From positions 24,238,394-24,302,393 of the forward strand of contig NC_056765.1 in the NCBI RefSeq assembly GCF_018687715.1: DNA of 64,000 nt. Reading direction: 5' to 3'. Within the stretch, counting starts at the first letter, position 1. The number at the start of each line of letters is the position of its first letter. Both the position numbers and the translations under genes were made by a program. This document shows positions 36,094 through 48,052 of this stretch, piece by piece. Under the pieces are notes generated by a model. It searched no databases and was not told the origin of the DNA. It saw only the letters and a program-made list of their open reading frames with translations. Source of the stretch: Carya illinoinensis (Eukaryota > Streptophyta > Magnoliopsida > Fagales > Juglandaceae).

Positions 36094-39000
36094 TACATGT
36101 AGTCTATAATTAATGGAGGCTTATGTTAATCAATTCTACATAGCTATTGAAATGGCATTAAATGCTTCCATTGTTGTTATCATGAATACATGCAAATTAG
36201 GAGAAGTGGATGTTTGACACACATGCTTTTTGTTATTCTATTATAGTACTATCATTTAACACTAATAATGTTATATATTATTAGTTAATTTTTATTGGTG
36301 CTTGACAGCTGTTTTTATTTCCTCCGTTTGCAGACAGAGCCTGACTGTCTCAATTCCAAGATCATATGAGCACTTCATGTATGCCTGTGTGAAGCATAAG
36401 ATAGATGAAGAAGTGGTCCAGCCTGGTTGCTCTCTCTACTTTGACTTGGAATGAGGAAACTTTGGTAATTAGAGGATTAGTTATCCCATTTCGTATATGC
36501 TGAATGTTGCTTGTTTTGCTTCACATGATGTTTGGAATATAACATGCCAATGATCTTCCATGCTATGCTTGTGCAAATTTTCTTCCAACAGCAAATTTTT
36601 CATAGATTTAATTATTGATCTTATTGGTCATGCTGGTACCATGACCATAAATTCACTTTCAAGAAAGAAGAGTCCAAAACAGACACTAAGCTGTAAGCCC
36701 CTTAGTAAAATGACAAGGTCATCACATGCCCAATACACTGCCTCTTATATCCATCTACATTAAGATATAAGCAGACCACTGGTGGAAATGGTCTTCCATC
36801 ATATATCTGGTGTTTTGAATATAAGCTGGGTACGCAAATTAGCATACTGCTGGTCTAGAACATATTCACGAGGGAAGGGATTGGAAGAAGCACTTCAATC
36901 CACCAGAAACTAATTACCCCTGGTTGAGCAGGTCACACTGAATACCTGAGCCCTTTACAGATTTAAAATTGGTTATATATTATACAGATGGAGGCATAAT
37001 AAGATTCAGATCAATGTTATTTTTATTTTATTAATCTGGTACAGGCATCAAATCTAGATATCAGTTTACTGACCAAAGTCACTCCCTAGTATAATGTCCA
37101 GATCAATTCTATACAGTTGGACTGATGAATCCAACTGTATTGAATAATCTGGTGCTGACAAAAACATCCTCATAATCTGGAATATGTTGTCCCATCTTAC
37201 TCAATGACATCGAGTAGTTCAAATAAATCTTACACAGAAGCCTAATAGAGTATTTTATTTGTGGTGGGGCAAAGTTGGTTGACAAACAAAAAAAGAAACA
37301 CACTGGAAAATTAGCATAAATGGACGCTGCTTTCAATTAAAATTACTCACTGTCTCCACCATTTTCAGACCTGAACAATGTCAAATCAGTTACCAACAGA
37401 TTTCATTGAAATAATGGATGTAGCATGTATGGGAAACCTGTTATATACAGGGCATTGGATTAGCTAAAGTAGGCATTGCCTCAGTAGTCAAGAAATAATT
37501 AGAAGAACTAGTACAGACTGCATGCAGCATGAAAGATGACCTCAATGCGACTAATGTGGGAAAGATGCAGCCAATGGTGGAAGTCTTTGACCACCATTGT
37601 CATAGCATTCACCATATTACATGGCAGAGTAGAAAATGGATTAGAAAAATTTAATACATTTGTTTTATCGTATAGTATATGCTGAGTGTGTAACGTTTGG
37701 CTGAAAATATAAGTTTGAGCGTACAAAAAGTTCAATCAGATTAGTTTTGTCCAATTAAACTGATCGAAAAGGGCATGAAAGGGGGATAAGGTAAACAATT
37801 CAAACATTAACATACTACTACCATAGTAGCAGTATGTTAATGGCAAGAAATGGGGGTGAGTTAATGTGATTTGTGTTCAGTTTGTTACAAAAAACTGAGC
37901 TAAAAGGGCATGAAAGGGGGATAAGGTAGCAGTATGTTAATGGCAAGAAATGGGGGTGAGTTAATGTGATTTGTGTTCAGATTGTTACAAAAAACTGAGC
38001 TAAAAGGGCATGAAAGGGGGATAAGATAGCAGTATGTTAATGTCAAGAAATGGGGGTGAGTTAATGTGATTTGTGTTCAGTTTGTTACAAAAAACTGAGC
38101 TAAAAGGGCATGAAAGGGGGATAAGGTAGCAGTATGTTAATGGCAAGAAATGGGGGTGATTAAATGTGATTTGTGTTCAGTTTGTTACAAAAAACTGAGC
38201 TAAAAGGGCATGAAAGGGGGATAAGGTAGCAATATGTTAAGGGCAAGAAATGGGGGTGAGTTAATGTGATTTGTGTTCAGTTTGTTACAAAAAACTGAGC
38301 TAAAAGGGCATGAAAGGGGGATAAGGTAGCAGTATGTTAATGGCAAGAAATGGGGGTATTTAAATGTGATTTGTGTTCAGTTTGTTACAAAAAACTGAGC
38401 TAAAAGGGCATGAAAGGGGGATAAGGTAGCAGTATGTTAATGGCAAGAAATGGGGGTATTTAAATGTGATTTGTGTTCAGTTTGTTACAATAAACTGAGC
38501 TAAAAGTGCATGAAAGGGGGATAAGGTAAACATAAACTACTATGACATACCGCTTTGATAGTAGCAGAATGGAAAATGGCATGCAATAGACCTAATAAAA
38601 TAAATTTATTAGTGTTAGTTTTGTACAAACCTACTGAGATTAAAAGGGTATGAAAGGAGGATAAGGTAAACACCGGCAAAAACTGATGCTTATACTTGGT
38701 TATTCCATTTCTTGTATGGTAATGGCATGAAATGGACATGTTATAAAAAAGGCGTACACCAATACAAAGGTTGTGTTCAATCTCAAACCGATGTAGAAGG
38801 TTGTTAAGACTGATAATTTACATGTTATCTGCCATATGATGGACATGTATTCACCATATTGGGCTATCTTGGATGTAAATAGATTCTGATAAGGGAATTT
38901 TATCAGCACGCTAAACGGTCGATGTATCGGACATGTTGGAAAAAAGGCATAAATCTGGAAATTTAAATGAAGAATACACTACACTGATAAATCGAGCTAA

Positions 39001-41318
39001 AAGGGAAATGGAATACCATCTGTTAAAATTAGGCATAAACCAATACTAGTAAGAGGGTTTTACTTCCATAAGTGGCATACTAGCTAATGTGAACTACGCT
39101 TATGTAAATTACATTGAAACAATTCAAATGAAGTGGCAGTGATGATGGTATAATGTACGACATGGCTAAACAAGCATTATCATGGGTATACGTGTATGTG
39201 TTATAGTAGAATAGGTTGATAATGAGATATAGCAAGCATTTTACCAAAGTTTATAATCGAAACAGTTCTAGCTGATTTGTTATATGCCGAGTGACCAGTA
39301 CAAAAAATTACTTTTTAACATATCACAAAAGGTGGTGTCCAAAACACACACTAAATGCACCTAGTATGCCAATGGGTCCCACCGTGTATAAATTTTGAGG
39401 CTTTTAGACAAGTGGTGTCCAAACAGATAAGTCTTGACTTGAATCATATTACGTCTCATCAGGGGTATATATAATGTAAACTGGGCAAAAAATGGTGTCT
39501 CAAATACTTGTTTTATCTTTCAATTAAAATGCCATCTGGGCCCAGCAATATTTAATAGACACATGGCCTTGTGTCCAAATTGTTTGGTTGTCATCATTAA
39601 CATCCTGACAAGATACTCCCCGTGATAATATGTCAAAGTCATTGAATCGGGTTTAAAAGAGGTAATTAGTTGTATAAAGCATGTTGCTTGCAGCCTTAAA
39701 TAAAAGAAATAGATATCATTGGCGGCTGATTCATTATTAAACCCCACATAAATACTAACCCAGTACGTTTTAATATACACCACATCAAGCTGGGCAGCCC
39801 CTTCTCAAATACATATGGTGCTTGAAATAACACTTAGCCACACATATATAATTAGACACATGGCTAAGCTGTAAGTCTATACGCGGGAAACTAAAATTTC
39901 ACAGTAGCTGGCGGTTCTTTTAAGTTGCTGAAAACATGTGAGCTCGCGCCAGTGTCTGAGTCTGAAGTGACAGAAGCTGGCTTTTCATCATAGATTTGTG
40001 GCCAGGTACCTAAGGGCAGAAAAGTGGTGAGTTTGCTCTGGGTTCCAGTGGGCTTTTTCTCATATAAGCACTGAGAAAAGGGTTACACACTGAATATACA
40101 AGGATAAACACACACTGAAGCCTACTTATAAAAAAAAAAGTACTCACTGAAGCCTGGAATCCGCAAGAAAACCTTGGTCTCATTGACACAGCTCTTCCTC
40201 TTCTCTACCAAACAGACCAACATTTTGAAGAAAAGGTAAACCCTATTTTCACCCCACAATCACATCCTTAGTTTCCACGAAGCAAATTTCTTTTTTGCAT
40301 GATGGTTTTTCTGTGGGACATATAATGTTCATTATAAAAATGCCTCTTTTAACAGAAGAATATAGCTTTCAGGTTGCTATGAAAGTTGATTTCATACAAT
40401 GCGCTTTTCATATATTGTAGGAAATCTTACCTTTTGCACGAAGGGTAAGTCCAATATATGGGTTTGCATATTACCCATAATTAGAAGAACAGAGTACTAA
40501 CATGTTTGGTGGGGTGGTAGTCAGATTCAGACCTAGTAGTTAACATCTAGATGGTACATTGTCAGGCATTATTGCTAAGTATAGTGAAGCCATTCAGGCT
40601 AGCTGCATACCCGGAAGGTATAAAGAGAGGTTTAGAGCAAAACCTCAATATGAGGTGCTTGGGGTTTGTTTGTCCAAATAATGGGGAAAATGGCTACTTA
40701 AATAAGTAAAGTTGCTAAAATGTGACAAGTCCAGGGATTTTAAAAGGAGACAATTGAACTTCCAAACTCCAGTTATCATAGGTTGAACTTCCCGGTATAA
40801 TCCATGAAGTTGAGTGCTAAACTGAACTGTTTACAGTATAGGGTGTATCTTTTTTGATCTTCCAACCGCATCCAAGGTGTTAAGTATATTTGTCATGTGA
40901 AAAGGGGCAGCAATGTAGTTCCAAATAAGTAGCTAATGGGTTAGATTATAACTAGGAAAAATTAGAGAGAATAGATGCCTTACATGGTGTTTGGGAAATG
41001 AAAGGGGGGACATATTTTTCCCCCTGTTGCAGGTTTCTGTGAAAAGTTGAACAAGTTTTCACATTTAAAAAAAGAGGGGTCAACTACAAATGATTTCAAT
41101 TTTGTAACCTGAGGAGACGATGGTAGATTTGCAGGCACTTTCAAACATCCTTATTTTTTTAGAACAATGTAATGGTGGCTTGATAATCCGAATACATAAA
41201 GTGAGGAAAAAGAAACAACAGAATTTTATAGTGGAGATAAATATTGTTATTTCACATGATTAGCTAAAACATATTCAGTCACATATTGTACTTATGGGAA
41301 AAACCATTGTAGGTCTTA
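36094..41318. other. Interior spacer of the large CACTA element
   Basis: About 5.2 kb between the two transposon genes. Apart from the 100-bp tandem array (37827-38528) and divergent copies of its core beside it (about 37768-37796 and 38632-38668), I see no coding sequence. Confidence 0.5.
37827..38528. repeat. Tandem array of an exact 100-bp unit, seven copies
   Basis: The word TAAAAGGGCATGAAAGGGGG recurs at 37901, 38001, 38101, 38201, 38301 and 38401, with one base changed at 38501, so the spacing is exactly 100 bp with no indels. Units differ by a few substitutions, mostly around GGGGGTGAGTTAA versus GGGGGTATTTAAA. Half-units with extra divergence stand on both sides, which suggests the array grew from a pre-existing repeat. 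The units have no open frame and their G-rich strand contains AAAGGGGGATAAGG. Confidence 0.97.
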
Positions 41319-43187
41319 ATGGTGATATCTGGAAAAAGAGGCCGGAGGGGAAGAATTAGACCTCGACGTCCGCTCATAGTAGCGAGCCCTACTCATGAAG
41401 CTCCAGTTCAGGTGCCTCCAACAAGGAGCCTAAGGGATTATGTCAATCCCATATTTAATGCATCAACTGGAGCAGTACCAGCTGTGGGCTCTGAAGTTCC
41501 AGATTTGGTGCAATGCACAAGGAGCCTAAGAGATGAGGACGATACTTATGTTGATGCCTCACAGGAAGCAGTACCAGCAATGGGCATAGAAGAGTCTCAA
41601 CCCGAAGTTGAACAGCATGATGGAAATGAGGGGGCCAACAGCACAGGTTTGTCAGTATAGTATCAACCTGTTGCTCATAACATGTTGTTCAAGTTTATTT
41701 GGTTGTGAACCAGTTTCCCCATTTAACTAGTTTATTGGTGTTATTCACAGTTACAGTGCCACCCATAAAAAAAGAGGCAGAGGGCCTGCTAAGGGTACTA
41801 TGTTTGAGAGGTTACGAAAGATGGGGAAGATCCCATTAAATATAAAGGATGGGCATAGAGGCCCATCATGCGAAAATGCTACAATATTCACTAGTCGGGT
41901 GAGCTGGATTATAAGAGTACATGCGGATATGAGACATGCAAGTTGGAGTGTGATAGATGAGAAGGAGAAGCACGAGCTCATCAATCATGTTAGAGTAGGG
42001 GTTCCAAAATTGGTGGTTTATGTTGTTATTTATGACATATTTGTTATGGTACATTTCGAATGACAGTTTGAATTTGATATAGTCACTATGTCTATGCAGG
42101 CTGACTTCGTGTTGGATTGGAGTAGAGAGAATCATCGCGAAGCTATGGTAAACACACTAGCTGATAGGTACAACGCTTACCACTATGAATTACACAAGCA
42201 CTACAAGAAATTTGATTCGCATGAGGAGGCATTAGCTGGTCAGAAGGAATGGGTGGAGCCACACGTATGGGAGTGGCTATGTGAAATGTGGGCCAGCCCC
42301 AAATTCAAGGTTTGGGAATCTGGTTTTATAAGAAGTTGCAATTTGAGCCCAATACAATTGAGTGAAGTTTTTTTCATCCATCTACAAATATATACATATT
42401 TATACATAAATACTAGTTTCAAGAGATCTCATACATAACTCTAAGTGCATGACAATATTGTTTGGTTGTCATATTTCAGGAGAAATCTCGTAGGAACAAT
42501 AACAATAGGAAAAAACAGAAGATTAAACATACAAGTGGGAGGAAATCATTTGTTAGGCTTATGGAAGAGAGGGTAAGCTAGCTGTTTCTTTGTAGAAGTG
42601 AGTCCTATGTGTTATGGATAACCAATTGTTTGAGTTGGCTTAACTAAGTGGATGTTTATTTGAAGGGTGAGGAGGCTTGTAATATGATAGAGTTTTACAA
42701 AGAAACACACTGGTCCAATAAGAAGGGTAAATTCATCAATGCAGCTAGTGAACACAATTATGTGAGTTACCTTAATTTCCCTCTGATTTCTAAATATATT
42801 GTTATTTATGCATGTCAGATATTAAAATAGCACTTACGGTGTTATTGTATTTTCTTTCAGAATCTGATGCTTGAGAGGTTGGGTGAGAAAGAAACTGAAG
42901 AGGATGTTGAACTTGACAATGTTGATGTTTTCAAAGAGGTGTTGGGGTTCAAGTCTGGCTACGCACTAGGGGTGGGCCACTCTGTCATACCTGAGGCCTC
43001 CCCGTTCATGAAAAAGAACAAGGCATTCAAACGTATAGCTGAGGAGAATGCAAGGAACAAGGAATCTGCTGACTTATATAAGAGTAAACTAGAAGCACTG
43101 CTGGGTGATATGGCTGAGCTGCGAAAACAGTTTTCTAAGAATGACAAACAAATCAGGGGCCATATCATCACATTTGGGGTCAAGTAG
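41319..43187 (+). CDS. CACTA second protein, Transposase_24 (En/Spm plant transposase) family
   Basis: Six exon-like blocks: 41319-41646, 41751-41994, 42100-42309, 42480-42572, 42666-42761 and 42861-43187. The last four have lengths divisible by three and good GT-AG signals. Protein landmarks are a basic KKRGRGPAKG stretch, MFERLRKMGKIPLNIKDG, WVEPHVWEWLCEMWASPKF, RNNNNRKKQKIKHTSGRK, GEEACNMIEFYKETHWSNKK and a coiled-coil tail (FKRIAEENARNKESADLYKS). This is the pattern of the Transposase_24 proteins that accompany TNP2 in plant CACTA elements, usually thought to bind subterminal repeats. Exons 1 and 2 do not join in frame as drawn (one base left over, two needed), so exon 1 may be wrong or a one-base lesion is present. 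Confidence 0.75.
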
Positions 43188-45839
43188 GGACTCTCAACAA
43201 GAGACTCAAGGAGATGCATAAAATTCCTAATATATTGTAAAGGTTTTTTGAAGAAAGTCATGGGGATATAACATGTTTTTGTTCCCCCTATTGGAAATGG
43301 AAACAATTATAATGTATTTATTTTGATCAACTGTGGGGAAAGGTTGGGGGTCAAGTTTTGACTTGAAAAAAGGGATGGGAGGTGTTCCACTGTAAGTGGA
43401 CATAGGTTTTTGTTTTGGGAATTCCATAAACTAGTTTAATATGGGAATGGGTACTAGATTAGCAGATGTGTTACCATCAGGTGATGGTTTGCTGCTGAAT
43501 GAGTGAGTATATATTTCATTACAACTATGAAGTAGTGTTTGGAAGTTCTTGGATATTTGTTAAATGATTGGGTACAGATTGCTAATCTCCTTTATTTTTT
43601 CACTTCAGGGAAACACAAGTAGTGCATACACAGATCTGCATGTAAGGGTTCCAGCAGGTCTTATTTTTTTTCAGTGATGGAAGGATGGATTTGCTCATAC
43701 ATGGAAGTATAATTGTTTGGCAACCACCATGCGAAGTGACCTACATAAGGTAATTCGATGTAGTTCGAGATTGGGTGATGGTAGCTAGAATTTTCTGTCA
43801 ATATTCTTGGTTTAAACATACTGATTTTTGATATTTAGAATCCATGATGATGCTAATATATGCTCCTCAGGGTAGTCCACCAACAAATTCATTATGAGAA
43901 ATCATTGTACATGTTTGTTGAAAATGCATCTGGTTAGGAAATGAATAGTGGGTTGAAATAGGTAATTAGGTGGATTACGAATTGGAGGGGAACCACAGTA
44001 AGTATCTGTATTTAGTCAATTAACCAGATTGAATATGTCTGGTTTTGAAAAATTGGTTCATATTGTAACCCACATCAGATGATTACATATTGAAGTCCAG
44101 ATTTGGGCTATGGAAATGTTAACATTGAAAAGGTTAGGGCAAAAGGTTTAAAATTCATTTACTTAAAACTCACATATTATATCAGAAGCATGAATGAGGA
44201 ATCCACATGGCATGCAAAAATCCTCAGGCTTTCACGTGCATATATAATTCACTGGGTCACTCACTGGAGTTGTATGGCAAGTTAAGCAAATACACACCAT
44301 AACTAATTCTGGTATAATGATATATTTAGCACTGCTGGTTAGGATTGGTTGTTTAAAAACATGTGTTGGAGCTGTAATGCATCCTCATTGGACACATATA
44401 TCACAATTTATATTTAAGTATGATTATCCCATGGTGTAGAAAAAACCAGACATGAAACTGTAGGAAAGCCATAGGTATAAACAACTATCAATGATGCTTG
44501 CAGCATGAATATAGCAACTGGGTTTTCTTGCCCTGTTTTGCATAATGGACTGGGAATTAGGCATTAATGAATTATAATTTTTCAACAGCAAATGCCAACA
44601 AAAATATTAGGGATTACTAACTCAGCAGGTAACTGTTGGGGGGAAAATTGGGTTTAATAAGTATAGTTTAACTTTAGTTTGCAGGAATTCACAGTTACAT
44701 AACAGAAAATCTTCTTGAAAATTTGCTTGTATTCTCAATCAATACATCATTTCATTCCTGATAGTTTAGGACTTGCCATATTACACCACAGAATCTCAAT
44801 AGATTCTTCTCCACTATATTGGCCATACATTCCAAACGGAAATGCCATCTACAATGATGAGTCTGTTGTTACTACCATGTATATATACAAATGGATACCA
44901 AGGGTAATTGATAACAATGTGCCATAACCTTCATTGTGCCAACTGCACCCTCTTGTATTTGGTGTCAGTATAAACAATGTGAACTTGCACTTGTTGGACA
45001 AAAACCTACCGATGCAGCAGGAAATTTCTGTCAGCTTCCTTGGGGATTGCATTCTAACATCCCTGGGTGGAATATTGTTCATATCCAGATATAATAAAAA
45101 TTATTCTGCTGGATGGTTCCCGTGTCTTTGTTATCAATTGTTCTAAATACGTTGTTGATCCATGCTGAATTGTAGGGCTATAAACTGCTGCTGCTAGTGT
45201 TTTAAAAAGAGTCATAACATCATGTATGACTCTTTTCAGGTCTTTTTCATTTAGCCAGTGGATATTTTCTGGTATAGAGAGGCATGTGGGCATCAAGAGC
45301 AGCTGGTAGTATCAATGTATCCTGGTGAGATCAACCATGAAATATGTCATACCTTTTTTTCAATGGAGCTACCAGTGAACATACGTTGGAGGAAGTTATT
45401 CTGCTGGAAGTCTATGCATGTAGAACTGTGTAGTTGTTGTATGCATATTCCCAAAAGTAGTTGTTAAAAATGCTGATGACCCTCTTCTCCTTCCCACAGG
45501 GTAAACATTAATGTTTTTCCATTTCCTTCAAAGACTATGCATATGGGAACATTCCTGATCAATGTTGTAAATATATATATGACCTAAATGTTTTGAATGG
45601 ATTTGCTGTCTGTATCCCAGCTGAGTTATGTTTAATGAGTGGATGTTGTAAGAAACATCATTGTAATTAATGTTGTTCATTATGTTTACTGAAGTTGTGG
45701 GAGAATTATTGGTAAATGGTGGTGTCTATCTCGATCAACTCATGGATAACAGAACTCGTGGGAATCAATATATAGTAGGAGAATCCATAAAAGGTTCCTT
45801 GCCATAGGATGTCTCCATGTAAAATATAGGTATTACATG
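43188..45839. other. 3' non-coding interior of the large CACTA element
   Basis: No coding sequence recognised. AGAGTCATAACATCATGTATGACTCTTTT at 45207-45235 contains an AAAGAGTCAT/ATGACTCTTT hairpin. Confidence 0.45.
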
Positions 45840-46547
45840 GAATATGGTTGTGGGGAAAAAATCACCCACTAAAACTTTGACACATTTCCTAAAGGTATTT
45901 CTCATGGAAAAAGTTTTTTGCCTAGGAGTGAAGTTTTGTGGGGAAAAAAAAAAACTCTTTCTCAGGCAATATATTAAGGTTTTTTCCACGGCACTTAATT
46001 CATGGAAATTAAGTAATTCCCACCGTCACAATCATGGGTAATCAACAAATATATGAATGAAGCAGGGCTTATTTGCCACAAAACAAGTAGTGGGTAATAA
46101 TTATCCCCACAAAATTCATTTGTCACTGTTGCCCCTTTACCCACGAATTTTTAAGTCAGATGTGCTTCATTACCCATGAGTACCACTTATGGGAATAATA
46201 CTGTTGCACAAGGGTAGCGCTGGTGGGAATTACTCCATTGCCTATGAGTTGTATTGTTGGGAATTATACCTTTTTCCCACGGGTGAATTTAGTGGCATTA
46301 TCTGTTTTACCCATGATATTGATAGCAATTTTATTGCCTTTTGCGATGAAGTGTAGATGATTTAACCATGGAACATTCCGTGGTTAAAAACGTTTAGTCC
46401 CCACCAATTAGAGTTATCATGGGAAATGGAAGCATTTGCGGCGAATTATACGCCACGAGACTCCCACGGGCAGAACTTGTGAGAAAAAGAATATTCCCGC
46501 CAAAACCTAGCTTTTTGGCACGAAAACCCCCCCTGGGGAACCTTAAT
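45840..46547. repeat. Right subterminal repeat region of the large CACTA element
   Basis: Short C-rich words such as CCCAC, CCCACGGG and CCATGAG occur many times in both orientations, often followed by GGGAATTA. Fewer like them lie just inside the left end (26665-26780). Clustered short repeats near the ends are the expected binding sites of the CACTA accessory protein. Confidence 0.7.
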
Positions 46548-47792
46548 ATTTCTTGTAGTGATAGTAGAGCTTGTGATATCCCATATGATAAGTGAGGGTA
46601 GTTGGTATATAGGATCTCACATTGTTTAGAAAGAAGAAGTTTTTGCTCATTATGATATTTCAATATGGGCCCAATTGTATTATTAACTAGTCTTTTTGGA
46701 GTATAGGCTAGTAGTTTGGGCATTCCATTATGTCGTTACATATATATAAATTAATTAGGTTATCATAGGTTTTAATTGGCCTTGATCAGTGGAGATGAAT
46801 TGAGGGTATACTTGCATGTATGCATTTTCAAATCTTGTATATGCTACATCATATATTTCCTTTCGCTTATTTGAGGGGTAGAAACCATTATTGTAATACC
46901 CAAGTTTAGTGTCAAGCTATTTTTTTTTTTTTAAATAGATTTATATTTGCTAAAAGTCCATGTGAATTTTCAAATATGTTTATTTTTTTAAATAGACTAC
47001 GGGCCTAAAAATCTCTGTTTTGGTAGATTATAATTTTTTTTGGGTTTGATATTTAGGTTAAAAGTCTTTTTATAGGTCAAGATAAATTTTTGAATCACTA
47101 GAAGAAAAAGGATTTTTTGCAGCGATTTTAATATCGTTGAAAATAAAATCGCCGCATTAAGTCATCAATTTCAGTAATTTTGATATTGCTGCAGCATTTT
47201 GACATCAAATTTTAAAAGTAATCTTTTGCACCGATTTTTTCATTTTTTGCAACAAAAAAAATCGTCACAATATATAAACTGAGATTTTGCAGCAATGTTT
47301 CACTTTTCACAATGGACAAAATAGCTGCAAATGATTAATAATGTATTGCAGCGAAACATAAATAGCTGGAAATGTGATTTTAAACCCTCTAGCGTGAAGT
47401 TTAATTTCTCTTTTCCCCCTCCCTTCAATTTTCCCTCGTATGGTACTCACATATCCCGATTCCCTTTTCTTCCCAAATTCGTTTCTCCATTTTCGTTCTT
47501 ACTGCAACTGACCATTTACCTTGGGTAGGAGGGGAGCATGAATCAATACTAAATCCTCAGTAGCTCTCATCGTCGATGGTAGATGTTTTGTTGGTAATAC
47601 GAATATGGGATTGAAGTTGACATTGTTATCGGTAAGTATACATTAAACCCTTTGGAGAAACCTAATTTCAGCAATTCGTCTTAGTGGGTAGGCGTTTACG
47701 TTAAGCCCTTTCTCTGTAAAGCCTTAAGCCCCAACTTTTTCTTCTTTCCTTCCCTAGAAATATAATTGGAATCGAGTAATAGAAGGCAAAAA

Positions 47793-48052
47793 ATGGGGAA
47801 GAGCTTCGCTCTGATTTAGACTGTCACCACCGCCGGAGCCTTTTCTGTCATTTTCTTCTGGTAAATCAAAACTTCCCCATCTTCCTTCTCACCTTTCCGT
47901 CACTTTCTCGGGAAGTTAAGCTCAATGCAAACTCTCTCAGGTACAGGTTCATGTTCGGCCGAGAGTCTGCCCGTAAGGAGCTCGACGACTTGATTGAAAG
48001 TCTTCGCCGCGGAAACACTAATTCTGCTGCTTCTTCGCCTCCCCATTCCTAA
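47793..48052 (+). pseudogene. Captured two-exon fragment of a small host membrane-protein gene
   Basis: Exon 1 (47793-47860) and exon 2 (47941-48052) are separated by an 80-bp intron with a perfect GTAAAT donor and CTCTCAG acceptor. Joined, they make 60 codons including the stop: MGKSFALI, a TAG, TVTTAGAFSVIFFW, then YRFMFGRESARKELDD, LIESLRRGN and a Ser/Pro tail. It reads as a short protein with one hydrophobic segment and a charged C-terminus, much like small conserved plant proteins of unknown function that I cannot name with certainty. The nonsense codon (47817-47819) is the only break. Retained intron and pyrimidine-rich leader show DNA-level capture, not retroposition. Confidence 0.65.

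Larger units (their letters stand above)
26644..46560 (+). mobile_element. Complete 19.9-kb CACTA (En/Spm) DNA transposon
   Basis: The termini are CACTACAAGAAAT at 26644-26656 and its exact reverse complement at 46548-46560, flanked by the 3-bp duplication ATA (26641-26643 and 46561-46563). In copy A the same sequence is uninterrupted at about 9578-9590, so this is a clean insertion into copy B. It carries two genes on the plus strand, a TNP2-type transposase (32398-36093) and a second transposon protein of the Transposase_24 family (41319-43187). That is the standard two-gene CACTA layout. Total length 19917 bp. A single nonsense codon in the transposase and a doubtful exon junction in the second gene are the only visible lesions, so it is a fairly young element. 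Confidence 0.95.

Noticed and set aside
37827..38528. CRISPR-like regular repeat
   Set aside because: The whole 100-bp unit is repeated; there are no distinct spacers, and this is plant DNA inside a transposon. It is a minisatellite.
45257..45467. Possible Cys/His-containing exon
   Set aside because: No splice context or family resemblance; single isolated frame in the CACTA 3' spacer.
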